In this document: positions 11,641-26,357 of the stretch, piece after piece
Layout: each line of letters starts with the position of its first letter
How positions within the stretch are numbered: position 1 is the stretch's first letter
DNA from: Saxidomus purpurata
Lineage: Eukaryota; Mollusca; Bivalvia; Venerida; Veneridae
Direction: 5' to 3'
Assembly (NCBI GenBank): GCA_022818135.1
Contig: JAFMSR010000003.1
Coordinates: 16,848,351-16,912,350 of the forward strand
Length of the DNA: 64,000 nucleotides
Notes under the pieces: generated by a model
The model's database searches: none
What the model saw: the letters and a program-made list of their open reading frames with translations, nothing else
Told to the model about the DNA's origin: nothing
Made by a program: the position numbers and the translations under genes

Positions 11641-14600
11641 AATCTAGATCATTCTGTACAAACACTTGTTATTAATACAATGTTAAGTTCTACATCTGCA
11701 TTACAAACCTGCCTGATTAACACGCTGTGTAACTTTGATAAATACTAGTATATATGTATTTTATTTTTTATTTTTTATTAGCTTATGAACAAATATATAC
11801 GTTTTGATGCATTGACTATTCATAGCTCTGTTATTATCCTTTTCTTGATAATCTATAAACTGTTTACAACATTCTGCTGTAGTTTACATGTGGGTAAACA
11901 TACTTTTAATATGTTTTATATGTTTGTTATTTTCCCACTTATAGGCAACCTTTGATAGAGTGCAGTTGATACATACATATACTTTTCATGAAACCAACAT
12001 TGAAGAAACGTTAGCTAGACTTGCAGTTAAAACACAATGTTTTTAAATAATTCTTAATTGGCAGTCTTGCTTCTCTAAAAGGATAACGGAATGAGGATAA
12101 GTAAACAATTGCAATGTCTATTAAATAAAATAGCGCTTTATTTCCGTGTTAATGTATCTATATCTAACGTTTCATTACTATTAAGCGCACGAGTTTCAGT
12201 GACATGACCTTAACGGAAAAACACTGACTTCTAAAATGTGGGTATTCTAGCAATTACACGAGCATGCAATTGTTCTGGGATTGTATGATGTACAAAAAGT
12301 AAATATACAGTAACATATACACCTACATGTACATGAGGCTTTTGAATGTGTGTAGGTTTATTAATTTTGGAATCAGGGGACTGGTTTGTAGCATATCTTA
12401 TGCTGTGTACCATTTGCAAGCATCATGCTCTTTCCGGCTTGAACTTCTTTTTAACCTATACAAGTAACGTGCCAATAACACATACAGAAACCGTAAGTAG
12501 CGCAGACTGATATCAAACTAGTGTCCTGAAACGTTTTTGTATTCACACCTAAAACGGAAGTTATAATTCCCTTCACATGACAAGGAGAACTTTTTAAATA
12601 AATACATTCGGAATGAAAATGTATAGTCCTATATCAAAAACATAACATAATAATAGGAGACAATACTCATTCGTCATGATATATTAAGGAGAGTATTAAA
12701 TTACAATAAAGGAAAATATAATTAGAAAATTAAATTCTGTCACGGAAACAGGAAAAATTTAAAATTGATATCATCGTAAATTTTGAATGATTGCTTCGAA
12801 TTGATTCATGAATTGATAATGTAGACAGGAAATCTAATTTCCTGTTGTCGGGAATATGCTGTCTACAGCGTCCAGAGAGATTATAAAAAAAGAATTAAGA
12901 ATTTACGTATGGTAACATCCGTGTACCCCATGAAAACATTTTCGTCAATCACAATTGCTAAATTTACAATACAATTTCAAACTATTGATGATTTCCTGAA
13001 ACAAGATGTAGTTTGTGAAAGCTTAGATCTGTCAAACCCGGTGTAAATCCATCCCTCAAAGCGGATTTTAGTTTTCCTATATCCATATTTCTTAAAAACG
13101 CAAGTATGCTTACTCAGGACAAAAGGCGTATCACCTTTATAGCTATCGAAGACAAATAAAGTTTTGTTTATGCTTTTTATACAGATACCATGAACAAAGG
13201 TTGAGATATTGTGTCACTATTTGAATTTACAATTGTCAACACCGTCATGTTCTGCAAGCAAAACAAACTTTTTAAGTATTTTAAACTTTTACTTAAATGT
13301 CATCGCTTTGGATATTTTTCTACAATCATCAATGATACATTTTATGAGCTCATAACCTGAGTCTAGTCTGCTCGATCCGAGCACGTAGGCCATCTGGACT
13401 CAATAAAGAGACCATAGATTCAGAATACCGAAAGCCTTGATTACGCTCCACAGTTTCTGGTATTCATTGCATCGTCATGAAACTTTGTCCGAATTTTATT
13501 CTTTACTTTACAAAATATGATAATCATGTGTTAGAAAATGGGTCCAAAAGGTTTAAAAAAAATAAAAAAAAAAGATTAAACTAATTTACACCTCCAGAAA
13601 CTGTTATAGTAACTCTTTTGTGCTTGTATTGCCACTGAGCGAGCCCTATATGTCAAAAGAAAGAACAATCTATATAAAGACAACGCCTTTGCCAAGTGTA
13701 ATGGACAGTTCATTCACAACACTATTGACACACGCCTATTAAAGCTCAGAACAAACACACATTTACGTAACAGGTTGATTCTGAGGTTACTGTGTTTCCA
13801 AAAAGGTCATAAAATATCTGAAGCATTAAATTCATCCTTCTAGTTATTCTCCAATTTCCGCTTATTAAGGTTCGATAGACACCATAAAGAGACGAAACAA
13901 CTGCCAAGCGAGTAAAACTAACCATTATTTTACGTACCTCGTGAATTTTCTATAGTTTCCTGCTAATTTAATGTTTTTTCATTCATGCCCCGCGGGTCTT
14001 GTCAAATACAGAAGAAACGAAAGCTTCATTACGAAGGGAAATTGAAAGAAGGATAGACAAAATTGTCGCAGTAATTTGTTTTGTAAAATTAAAGAGTTGT
14101 TTTATGAAGGCCACACATATCAAACAACTCCACCACTGTTATGACATACTGAAATAATTCGTAAATAAAAAAAAAAGACACGAGCATATTTGTATGAATT
14201 TATAAATTAATTGATTTACTCATATGCCCTTTTGAAACGAATACAGACATTTTTATTGTAAATAAAAATTTCGTTTACTTGTTATTGTTTTAAATATTGT
14301 TTAAATTATTTACAGAAACGAACTCCAATTCTCACTTGGTTATGTATTATTTATAGACTGTGATGATTTATAAAAAGAGTTATTGATGACTCTGATTTCT
14401 GCTCTTTCTGGTAACATATCAAATGAGCTAATGAAAAGATATCTCATGAAACCAAAGACACAAACGACACTTTAAAATCGTATCATTGAACCAGCGTACA
14501 ATAGACGAGATCCATACAATCTGTATATCTATTCAATGAACCAATAAATAAATGACTACTTCATTGATTAATGAAAAAACAAAGATTAATGTGCAGGAAG

Positions 14601-14986
14601 TTCAGAGTTTTACATATTGATTTCTTAAAAATGTTTGCCATGTAGCCTGAAGTTATCTCATACTTCTTCTTTCTCTTCCGTCTTATCGTCGAGTTGAGGT
14701 TTCACATCTGAATTTTTTTAAAGACTGTAAAGTTCAGCTATGGAAGGCCTTGGCTGCCTCGTATTGATACTTTTGGTTTTACTTTGTAGAGCTTATATCC
14801 CATTTGTTATAAGAAAAGTTCTTTGCTTTACAGATGCAACAATTTGTTCTGTGCATTTACCAGTTTGTGGTGCACATTTTTCAAATGAGAATGTGCTTTT
14901 AATGGATCTCTGAGGGCATTTTCATTACGTCCTGTTTTAAAGCTGTTTGGAGAAAATAAAGAATAACTGTAACTGTGATTTCGATT
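11641..14986. other. AT-rich non-coding sequence
   Basis: No gene is seen. The segment 12715-12885 (TTCTGTCACGGAAACAGG, then CCTGTTGTCGGGAATAT) matches 16095-16290 and, more weakly, 5140-5230 as an old dispersed repeat. A short A-rich run lies at 13553-13574. Confidence 0.45.
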
Positions 14987-15559
14987 TAATATCACGTTAT
15001 AATTTCACAGAGTAGGAAAATAACTACTTTTGTCGTTCACATGTGAAAATAACGTGCTATTACAATTTTTCTGTTTTTATTATGATTAAGACTTTACTTT
15101 TGTTGACTTTGTTTCACTAAAATATCGATAATCGAGGGAAACGTCATCAGAAATCATAGAACACATCACGTCATTTTAAAGACGTCATCGTCGTATGGTT
15201 TCAAGCATTCAACGCTCGGTTTACTTTTTGACGTTAGTCAAAGTACAAGATATTAAGTATTTCACTTAGTGAACAAAGAGTTTTTTCGAGTATTATTTTG
15301 TTTTTTTCTGTGGTCTATTGATATATATAACGATGGATTAAACTCACTGTTCACTCAGCGATATTATCAACATCTTGATCCCGGATTAACGTCAAAAAGT
15401 ATTCCGAGCGTTATTGATGCTGGAAACCATACAACGATGACGTTGTTAATATGACGTCATTAGTGTTATGTTTTCTGACGAAGTTTCCTGCGATTCCTGC
15501 GCCGCTCGTGAAAATAACACTTTTGGTGCCCACTCGGTGAAATTATAACGAGATATTAC
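14987..15559. mobile_element. Long-TIR foldback element, about 570 bp
   Basis: The outer end TAATATCACGTTATAATTTC (from 14987) is the near reverse complement of GAAATTATAACGAGATATTA (ending 15559). The inner arms pair over about 55 bp (near 15181-15236 with 15388-15443; shared words ACGTCAAAAAGTA, CGAGCGTT, GAAACCATAC, ACGATGACGT). The left arm has about 60 extra bases near 15061-15125. Several TGACGTCA-type words lie in the arms. The 61-codon frame inside (15269-15454) overlaps the right arm and is judged spurious. This is a non-autonomous foldback element. Confidence 0.7.
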
Positions 15560-16595
15560 ACCAAAACTAACGATTATCCTCTATGCAGTCCACCAGTATA
15601 ATCCGATAAACCACCATAATAACTTTTCCTCTGTGCATTTACCTCAAATGTTTAAACGGGTGTGTGTAGTTTGTGCAAACTTCAAGTTGTTAAGTGTAAA
15701 TAATACAATTTGCTTCGTGATTTTATCAGTTTGTGGTGCGTTTTTCCCAATTAGTTACTCGAATTAAGAAATCATTGTTCACATTTTTCGTGATAATCCT
15801 GTGTTTTGTATATCATTAATTCTATTTTGAGCTTTTACAACTTTTCAAGTGATTATGTGCATTTATCAAGTTGTTCTGTATTTTTAATTTATTGTTGTGC
15901 GCAATTTACATTTGGTTTTGTACACATGTAATATTGTTTAATTTGAAACACGGTTCTTGTAACGATTTCGAAATATATGTCATACAACATTGATAGTTTG
16001 TCATAAATCTCAGAGAAATGAATACACAACGCTATAAATAATCTAAGAGCTTGACAACAAATCATATCAAAATGTTTATTGATATTTGGAGAGTATCAAA
16101 TTGCAATGACGGAAATGTTGTAATTAGTAAACACGGAAACGAACACGGTTATATCATGTTTTAAGTACCGATATAGTTCAGTTGTTTGGAGATTTCCGCT
16201 TGATATATATTGATTCGAAACAAAATATAATAGGAAAAATTTCCTGTTTTGGGGAATATCCGGCCTTAACCAACACTTTAAAGAGATTTTGTGCCAAAAC
16301 AATGTTTGATCAGGTATACTGATATGTTTGCGAAATGTTTCTTTAAGCTGTCTACGTTTAAAGCTGTGAGCTGAGTAAAAGTAGTTGTTAGACAGTATAA
16401 AACCTTGTTTTGTTTATACATATTTATTTTTTCATATTTTTATGAATGTTATTTTGCTGTTCTTGCAACGAAAGTTGTATACGGATGTAATCTTGTACAA
16501 TTTTAAGCATTATAGCAATGAAATAACTCAATATTGTCTTTCAAGCTTAAAATAAGCATTATACAAAAAATAAAATGAAACAGTTATGAACTCTT

Positions 16596-16691
16596 GAGGC
16601 ATTGGATATCATATTAATCAGAAACGATCAATTTTTATCAAAGTTGCTCTCTTATGATAAATACATTGCATCACATCATATCCAATGCCTC
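16596..16691. repeat. Inverted repeat hairpin, 14 bp perfect arms
   Basis: GAGGCATTGGATAT (16596-16609) is the exact reverse complement of ATATCCAATGCCTC (16678-16691), around a loop of 68 bases. A few outer bases (CTT / AAG) also pair with a bulge. This is consistent with a small MITE. Confidence 0.5.
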
Positions 16692-17303
16692 GCAAGTCCA
16701 TATTTCTATAACAAATATTATATCTAAATAATTGTTTTAGAAATAACAGATTTGGACCTCTCCCACCAGATTGACTTCAGGTCAGTCTGCATATTCGTGA
16801 AGTCTAATCACAGTCCAAAGTTTGTTCGTTACTTCAACACAGAAAACATAGCAATATAGCTAAATCGACCGGTTTGTTCCATAAAAAAATGATTACAATG
16901 ATTATGTGCATCATATATCTGAAAACAGAATACACCACAAAAATGTTCGTTTGCAAGATGTTCTAAAAAAAATTTCTTGTTTGCAAAAACTTCCCATCTT
17001 TGGATTTCATGTTTACATTGTTTATATCTGTTTGCAGATTAATCTGATAATCACTAAACGGATCCGAGAAAGTTTTAAGAGAGTTTTAATTAAACTAATT
17101 AAATTCAGTTGCATATAATTGATTTAATGTTGCTAACATTTGATAAGATTTAGCTCCTGTTGTGAAATTCATTTCACTTTGCACGATTTTGTTCTTAAAC
17201 TATTTTTAAATGCGTTCTTAACATGCAAAAAGAATCGTACATTTTTCTCAAGTCTAAAACTTAGGGTGTACATTTTGAAAACCTTGGATTTTTCATCAGG
17301 TCA

Positions 17304-17418
17304 GGCTGGGCAAGACACCATCGCTACTGTAAATTGTCCCACCATTTTATCAACTTTTACAGCAACTCCCTCAGATCTTCTGAATGAATACAATTCATAC
17401 CAAAATCAGTTCTTATAA
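17304..17418 (+). other. Candidate terminal exon (weak)
   Basis: A pyrimidine-rich acceptor-like TTTTTCATCAG near 17293-17300 precedes an open segment that ends at a TAA near 17418. The downstream peptide is less AT-biased than neighbouring frames and includes TATPSDLLNEYNSYQ. No upstream exon or domain was found. It could be a decayed exon or chance. Confidence 0.15.
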
Positions 17419-20016
17419 TTTTGGAAAAGTTGCTCCGTATGATCAAGAACCACTTCAATTTTGATCAACTGTTTGTAAACCATACTACCAACTAGCATTC
17501 TTGAACGTACCACGTGATTTATGGTCAGTCATTTACATTTCTTGTTTAATAACACAATGACCACTCAAGTTTAGGACTCCACGATGATCTTTTCATAAAT
17601 CATGTTTGTACCTGCCCCTTGCTTGCTTAGTCGAGCACTTATAAATTGGGTTCTCTGTTCTCAGACTTCTTCAGAAATGTTAGATCTATAAGCAGTTTAC
17701 CTCAGTTTTATTTGAATATTATTGTCGGTGTGTGTTGCTAATGTTAGGAGTTAGATGTATTTTTCAATTGTTTTTAAGTTGCCATGCTACAAACCGGTTG
17801 AATTACCCAGCTATCATTATTTTGAGTAGCGTATGACTAAATCAACAATTGATTAGGCTATTCTTCCAACATATGTACAATAGTTCTATATATGTGCAAC
17901 AGCTGCTGCTAAAAGTCGCCCTTTTCCTTTCCCCACGATAGCATCTTTGCTCTAACCCATGCAGAAATGAAGGACTCTTGGTATTACTATATTCAGGGTT
18001 AACAATTATTCCTAGTGCGTCAGTGCATTGTTCTACTGCGTGTTTATTCGATAGAAAATTTACATCACAAACGTTGTATTTGGAAATATGAACTCAAGTG
18101 TACCTAAATCTTCATAAATTTGCTTTCTCTGTTATACGAGAAAAATAGAATTATAAAGATCTATATACACTTAATCTTATATCTGTAAAAGAAAATTCAA
18201 GAGAATTGACAATAGATTGTATCGGTTACTAGATCACGTTTTAGTTAAACAATTTGCAATCAAATGACATTTGTCTGAACATTCTTCATTTACATACAAA
18301 TGATTTACATTTATTGCATAAGCTATTTCGGGAGGAATTGCGAAACGAACGAAAGTAATTTTGTAAAATGATAGTCGTTTTTGAGAAAATTCTTCAACAT
18401 AAATAATCATTGACCTGTAAATGAAGTTTGGAAACGCTGAAATCATGTAAAACAGAAACCGTTATGCCAAATGTCTGTTTTATAACCCTAATACATATAT
18501 CCTAAATAATTCGTTTCTGAGCAATATGGAAATTCCGATAGACGAGCTAATAGTTTCTATTTTTTTATGTAAGAAGAAATCGTATAAATGTTTCTCCAAA
18601 CGAATATCTAAAACCGTTAAAAGCAAAATTCTAATCGTAGCATTAAAACTTGACAGGGATTGTCACGTTTCTGTTAATACAAATGTATATACAAACTTTT
18701 TAAGCTTTTATACATACTTACATGTACAGCTTGTAGCTTCGGTAACATTAAGTGGTAATGGAAACTGATCAAAATACATTGGAGTATCTGCTACGCGAAT
18801 ACTTATTTCACATTACGCTTTCAATCATGTTCATTCTCGGAAACAGTAATGAGAAAAATATAAAGACTTGAAGAATATACTTTCTAGATGATTTTTGGAT
18901 ATCAGCGCGGCAACTTGCGATTGAAATTATTGAACATTGACTAAATTTCTATTATAATTGCAATAACCTTTTCATATATATAAGTTTTAGAAACGATCTA
19001 AGAGAAATGAAATACCGTTTATCCAGGAAAACATACGTTAGTCTAACATAATAACCATCTGAATTCTAAGTAAATCTAAAACCTGGCCTACTTATTTTGA
19101 TGATTTTGCTGCTGATGAAAATGATGGTGATGATGCTGTCATGCTCGATCAGGTCGTAGCATGAAATGTTTTTCAATTCAATCACATTAATCATACCAAA
19201 CCAAAACGATAAAGTTTGAAAAATCATTAATAGGTTTATAGAAAACATAGATATAAAAAATTATGATAGATATCTTTATATATTAAAAAATTAGTAGAAT
19301 GATTTGATAGTTTAATTGTTTTTGAAAAGGTCTTCAATCACAGGGCTAATTTTCAATCAGATTCGTCAATTCAGATTTTGTTATATTTACATGATTCATT
19401 TTTACCAACAAGTCAATATTTTTTTCTAATAGGTCGGCAAAGGCCTTTGAAGTTATTATGGATATATTGTAGTTATTCACATGCACTCGCAGTTTGGAAT
19501 AGATTTAGAATTGACGCGGCAAATTTCTGTATCATACTCACGCATTAAGTGGATTATCCAATCACAGTAAAAGCATTTTTCCATTATGACGTTATACAGT
19601 TGATATATATTGCTATTATAATAAAGACTTGGCATTTTTATCACACTATGGGTTTTCATCTATTGTCATAAATTAAGCAAAGTGTTCTAGAACAAAGATA
19701 GATTAGTGTACACGTTATCCTCTTTTACATTGGAGTTGATGCTTTTGCACCGTATCATATTCTTACAAAGTTCTCGTTAAACCGTCGGCAAATTATACCG
19801 GCCGTGTTTCCTAACAACAATGCTGAGCAACTGTTACATTTGCATAAGCTTATAGTCATTTTTACCATTCTTGAGAGCATAGGTTATGATGTTTAAAGGT
19901 AGAGTATGCTTGAACCTTATTTTAATTATTGTTATTAACAAATAATATACATTAGACACTATACAATTATAGACTAATTTTGAGGTAAATATATAGTTTT
20001 GAGGCCCTGTTAAATG

Positions 20017-20053
20017 TGATATTGACCGAGTACAAAGTCCGAGGTCAATATCA
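20017..20053. repeat. Stem-loop TGATATTGACC / GGTCAATATCA
   Basis: An 11 bp perfect stem (20017-20027 with 20043-20053) encloses a 15 nt loop. Outer pairing of TAGTTTTGAG near 19994 with CTCAAACTA near 20083 suggests a larger foldback of about 100 bp. Confidence 0.5.
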
Positions 20054-21490
20054 TTTTTTACAAGTCTTGACCGAAACAATAGTCTCAAACTATCATATCG
20101 TATCCTTCATAAAAAGAAGTGAAAATCATGCAAAAATATAACAGAAATGACGTCTTAAAATCCGTGCAGGTCTACACATCATTTTCCAGGTCTACACATA
20201 CTTTTGCAGACCCGGCACGTGAGTGCTATCGGCCAATAAGGATAAAGTATTTATGACAGGTATACGATATTGGTAAATATATACCTATAATCCTTTTCAA
20301 AGCAGGAGCCATGATTCAACCATTATCGACATTTGAACTTTTAGTTAATAACGTCACTAACACGTACAATCTGAAGAGAACTCTAATATTTCTGACAGCC
20401 ATTTCAAATTGAATTAATTTAGCCTAATTGTCAAAGACTTTTTGCCATTAAATACGTGACGAACACATCTGTTTGGAGTCATGGTAATTTGTTTATTGGC
20501 GATATATTTCACTTGAGACTTATTCGCTCCATAGGATATTTTTTGAAATTATTGTATTCTGCTAAGAAGAATGTAAGGTTATTAATATTTCTGTCATCTC
20601 CAAGACGTACTATTTGTAACATTAATGAATATGTGCAGTCAAGGACGTAATATTAATTTCCTGCCAAGCAACAGGAGACTGGTGAACTTACGTATTATAT
20701 TCTATTTTTTATAAATGAATGACACAAACCAAGCTAGTTCTGTATAGACAGAAACAGTAAGTGTTATGCAATGTTGAAATGTTCTGGTTCATTGACAAAT
20801 TAAGTACAAACTCATTTAAAACTTTGTGACCTTTGATAACAAATTAAATACAAATGTAGTGGTTTATTTACAGTAGTAGTTTATTTATTCTAAAAATGAT
20901 ATTACCGTTCAAATGGACCATCATAATTTTAAATAAAGCATTAATCAATGATTTATATTTTGTCATAGATATAACCATAAAGTATGAATCTGTTTAACAG
21001 CTTCATTCACACTAAGTATAAAGGAAATCTGTAAAAATCTTTTATGAGTATCCTAGTCAAAAGTAAAACTCTACCCTTTCGTTTATAATACAATATGGCC
21101 ATTCTGAAGGGTATTATTATTTTAGCATAGAATAAAGGGTTAAAACGGACAGTAGTTAATATTAGTTTCAAGAAATATTTCAACAATCTGTATAAAATGA
21201 ATAAATTTGAAAACTAAACTAATAAATTTGGATATAACACTGCCGCTAAATGCCATTGATACAAAATTTATATCTTAGCAATCAGACTGTTAATTTAGCG
21301 TTAACCTGTAAAATTTAGGTTAAAATATTTCGACGTTCCGTGGTCAATCAAAAAGCAGCTTACATTGTGGTGAGAGATTTGACACAGTAATGTGCTGTCT
21401 AATAGTAGTTCCATCCTTGCACTGAGGCACTGAGTATTCTTTCTCTTAAATTTCATTCAGCGTATAACATTTGGCAAGGCAATTTGTTCC

Positions 21491-21520
21491 TTTGCCATGG
21501 CAAACCGCTATGCCATGGCA
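21491..21520. repeat. Pair of TGCCATGGCA palindromes
   Basis: The palindrome TTTGCCATGGCAAA (21491-21504) is followed seven bases later by TGCCATGGCA (21511-21520). Function is unknown. Confidence 0.5.
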
Positions 21521-23001
21521 AATATATTCATTTTTTATTCTTCGGTATACCTTAGATATAATTATTAATGGAAATACCTGTTAGGTCTCAAAATATAAGC
21601 TTGATATTTGCATTCGCTTCCATGTTTTGAAACAGTCAGGAGTAAAAATGTTTAAAGTATGCCAACGCAAAAAAAGGTATGTTAAAAAAATAATACCGAT
21701 CCGTGTTATTTGTGTCTTTGGTGATGTGATTGAATCAAATATACTTCAAAACTTGTAAGTTTAAGAAACTGCACGCCTGTTTGTTCTTGCTCTTTCAGGA
21801 TGGATAATTTGACGTTTTCACAATTTGTTATGCGTACTGTGGAAAACTATGAGTTGTCATCTTCTTCCTTTCCATCTAATAGAAATTATGTTTAATTATA
21901 TCGATTTTCTTTTCATGATAAACCATATTATTTTTATAAGTAAACTAAGACAAATATCAAACGCTTGACAGATATAACCTTAAATAGAGTCAAATAGTAA
22001 TTTATTCAAACCTACTGAAATTGAGAACTGTTCAGTGAACTTGTTTTTTTTATAAACTCCATTTTTAAAGTGTTAATATTTGATATTTCGTTTGATGTTA
22101 ATACACGATTCCATTAGAAGTTGTCATTATTGATAACATATAAAAAATTGTGTTAAGACGGTAGGAGTCTTTGACATATGCTAGACATACTTCTTCAATC
22201 TCAAATGATCAAATAGTCTTGCATCTTTGAAGCTACATTTAAACCATTACAACACTCGGCTTTTAAAAAGGACAAAGCCTTGTCTATCTAGTGAAACATA
22301 AGAAAGAAAGATAAATACTAATTGTCTGGCCATTTTTCCTTTCATTAACTAGCATATGACATTTGATTATTAAAAATGAAATATTACATAGAGTATAACG
22401 CCAGTTACATAATCACCATTTTATGTTCATCTTGTTGCAAGAGGATGTTGCCACTAGTTTAGTAACATTATAATAGTTAATGTTACTTACTGAGGAAGTT
22501 TGACTTTGTTCCTTCCTTACATAATATGCAACTGACTTGTATTGTATTATTTGATTTCTAAATATTAACAGTTTTTAAGTAGATCTTAAATATATACTCC
22601 GTGGCCAGGACATGGTATTCTTGTGCGTTACTTTTATAAATAACATTGAGGATACAATTTTACAACAAAGAGCAGCCCTTTCTTGTCATATTGTTAAGGT
22701 AAACCAATATAAGTTCTGCTAAACAGTAACTTTGTTGTAGTTTCTTTGAACTATTTATGCTACAGTTCGGTCCTGATGGAGACTTACACTTCCAATGTGA
22801 CTTTGTTAACAAATGTAAAATCTGTCAAGCTCTAGACACATGAAAACCAGACCCTCGTGCTTCTTGAGGAATGAGCTTGATTTCCTAACCCGTCCGCCAG
22901 AAGGCTATTTAACAGTCAAAGGCTTTGATGTATGTGATTTAGGTTTATGATTAGCAATCCAATTGTGCGTAAATGTCATTTCCTCATATATTAAAAACCT
23001 G

Positions 23002-23535
<534 letters not shown>

Positions 23536-23547
23536 ATGTAATAATTG

Positions 23548-23628
23548 TGCTATCTATAGTAATCGCTTCTAATTTGCTATTTATAGTAATCATGCTATTT
23601 ATAGTAATCATGCTATTTATAGTTATTC
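23548..23628. repeat. 18 bp tandem repeat beside the A/C block
   Basis: TGCTATTTATAGTAATCA is repeated in tandem at 23575, 23593 and 23611 (last unit altered), with a diverged unit at 23548. It directly abuts the A/C block, so the block may sit within a collapsed or badly read array. Confidence 0.75.
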
Positions 23629-23629
23629 A

Positions 23630-24219
23630 TACCAAACCAACCAATAATTTTTCAAAATATTCCAATAAGATTATGAAGCGATTGCGATGAACTTAATGAC
23701 TACTAAAGATGCATTGCTGTGATGAACAGTTTTGCGTGGTGTTCCTTTTTATGTATAAGGTTCATGTGCCAAAGGCTTCGTTTTTTGTGCAATATTCGAA
23801 TCATCGAAAGAAATGATATCTTCTTAAAAAATGTTAATAGAATCAAAATTATAAATGAGGAATATTTCTGCGCAGGTGCTTGACTATGAAGTCTCTTTAA
23901 TTAAAAGTCTGACATTGCACTCTTGTTGTAATGTCTTTTTTGAGTAACTGAAGTAGTAATCAAATTAGTCTCAAATAAGTATCAACTTCAGCGAATTTAG
24001 AAGTGTATTTCTTTTATTGTTGAAACTGGAAACCAAGATATAGATAAGATACAATAGGAAAATATAACGTTCAAGTATATAATGTCTGACGGGAGCAATG
24101 GTAATGGCTTGCTGAGAAAGTTGCTTGATACCAATTTATTGAAATTGTTTGATGTAGTTTTTTGTACATTTTTTGGGATGTCGTAAAACAGTGGAGCACA
24201 AAGGAAATGCAAGAATTAG
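23630..24219. other. AT-rich flank, nothing recognised
   Basis: There is no gene-like frame apart from a 71-codon AT-driven minus-strand frame at 23997-24212. This is the left flank of the TIR element. Confidence 0.4.
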
Positions 24220-24248
24220 TACAGTAGTCGGAACGTAACAGTTGTCAC

Positions 24249-24413
24249 ACGGAGTGCACGATACACGCACGATGTACGCACGATACACGCACGTTAGACG
24301 CACGTTGCACGTTCGGTAAATACACGATGAGCGATTCAGAACGATACACGATATACACGATGTACGAAGCGCACGCTACACGCTAAACGATAAACGGATT
24401 ATACACGTTATAC
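24249..24413. repeat. Left subterminal array of CGATACACG-like words
   Basis: Degenerate copies of ACGATACACGCACG, GCACGTTGCACG, AATACACGATGAG and ACACGCTAAACG follow the left TIR. Related words occur in the right arm (29470-29665). Several, including AATACACGATGAG and ACGCACGTT, are in the same orientation there, so these arrays are direct while the TIRs are inverted. Such arrays in other transposons bind transposase. Confidence 0.65.
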
Positions 24414-25814
24414 GATCACTTTGAGATTTCACATTTTATCTAGACTTAGACCTTTTAATCAGACCGAAAGAATAAGATCAATTAAAAGTTTCATACCTTA
24501 ACAATAAAAAATAACATCGATAAGTGTCAAAGATCGACAGTTTTCATATCACAGTATGTGTCAATTTGAACACCTGTCGGAGTGACTTTGGCAGGAAATT
24601 GATCGCGATGTGCGAGAAAATGGGCGTAATTAAAGTTAATTGCCATCTACACTTTTCGTTAAATAAATTCTACATTAAACACACTTTTTAGGACCGTATT
24701 CAAGTATAATAATTTTATACTGGAACCTTGAATTGATATGTTGATGGGTGTCAAGTGGGTGGGGTAAATTGACATTGAAGAAACTGAAAGCTTGAAATGG
24801 CGTTTTCGAATAAATCAAGCATTTGGAACGGGGTTTTTAATGTTATTTTGTAGTATTTATAGTTGTGATGATTATACAGCCCCTAATTTTGACCAATGTT
24901 TTAATAGAAAAAAGTTTTGAACAATATTTAGGTTTTTTCCGGTAGCCCGAAAGTAAAAATTGTCCCTCTAGAAATCTAAGATTATTCTTAGAGGAGAGAA
25001 GATAATTAAAGCGCAATGCAGTATTTATGTACTGTGGACTATGGTGATTAATTCTATGTAAAGTTTTATATCATGTTACTTTATATTGTGTTTTAGTGGG
25101 CCTATTCTATAGGTGGGGTATATAAAAACACATAGAAAAAATGAACCTCTAGGAAACAAAATGTAGTTTAATTCTTGGCACGCAGTTTCATATACTTTAT
25201 GTCCTGCTACCATTCTTTTAGATTCAGAACCCCTGTCGAGGTGGTTTGTGTAATACTTTATTGGGGTAGTAATAAATTTAAAGTAAAATTAAACAGACTG
25301 TTATGTATTATAAATTTTCTCACCCATTTTGGGATAAAATTTGTAAAACTTTCTAGGAAATGAACCAAAAAACAGATTAAAAATCATTTGCAAAATTATT
25401 TTGGACCCTCTGTAGAATAATGGAATGGTCCAATTGCATGACACAACTCTGCATCCAGTGGTTCAATTAGAACCCTGGAGAAGACACATCTCACAGCCTA
25501 GATTGTACAGTCTCAAAATGCCATATATGGTGTTAACACATACATGAATGTACATGAAACATATAATCTTATATGGAATTATATGTTTATTTGACATACT
25601 GATGATGAAGAAGATACAATGAACATCAATGGATGGTTAATTACTGGGCAGAAAAATGATGTACATTCCAATATCTAATTAATCTGATGGCATTTTTTAC
25701 ATAAGTAAGTTTCATCAGTATAAAGGCTATGAGATTATAGCATTTAGATTTTGTTTGCATATCCTATGTACATAACCCTGATGATATTATGAGGTGGTAA
25801 TACATGTACATATA

Positions 25815-26086
25815 CCGTCTCCCTTGGTCTAGTGGTTTAGGCATCCGCCTTTGGAGTGGGAGGTCGAAGGTTCGAAGCCCACCAGGGGTCCGGTCTGATA
25901 TGGCTGGTTGGTGAGCCGCCAGCTAGTTAAATAATGGTTACCGTATGCCTACCTGCCTGGTGCCTGGCATTAAAGAGTAGGATTCGGGAGGTACATGTGC
26001 TCAAAAAGTCTCTCATAAGTCAGAAATGGCTGCCCCTTTAAATAGGGGTGACACTTTAATAAAAAAGCACTTTACCTTTTACTTTT
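25815..26086 (+). mobile_element. tRNA-derived SINE
   Basis: An RNA polymerase III promoter is visible: the A-box-like TTGGTCTAGTGG near 25824-25835 and the B box GGTTCGAAGCC at 25869-25879, with tRNA-like spacing. The body continues through GTACATGTGCTC and ends near AATAGGGGTGACACTTTAATAAAAAAG and a pyrimidine/A tail. The acceptor stem does not pair as in a working tRNA and the unit is about 270 bp, so it is a SINE rather than a tRNA gene. It sits inside the TIR element. Confidence 0.75.
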
Positions 26087-26357
26087 ATACTATACATGTA
26101 GTAGATCATTTGGAAAAATTGTTTTTGGAATACACATGTAGCATTAGCAAATAAATTGATTGAAGACTGACAACAATATGAAAGAGCTAAGCAACACTAT
26201 TTATAAAGAGGGGTGTAACCTCACATGTTTCAAAAACCTCAATAACTATGAGACTGCAGAATAGAGCTCAGCAATGATGGTACTCATGTTTTTTTTAGTT
26301 ATTTTGGAATTTAGATATGTAGAAAGAACTTAAAAGGTCTATATTTGTTCAAATTGA

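Larger units (their letters stand above)
15560..22998. other. AT-rich non-coding sequence with small hairpins
   Basis: There is no supported gene. Small structures (16596-16691, 20017-20053, 21491-21520) are listed separately. Frames of 60-92 codons on both strands are short, AT-driven and without domains. Confidence 0.4.

Noticed and set aside
25815..25890. Functional tRNA gene
   Set aside because: A and B boxes are present, but the acceptor stem does not pair properly and the unit extends about 270 bp as a SINE.
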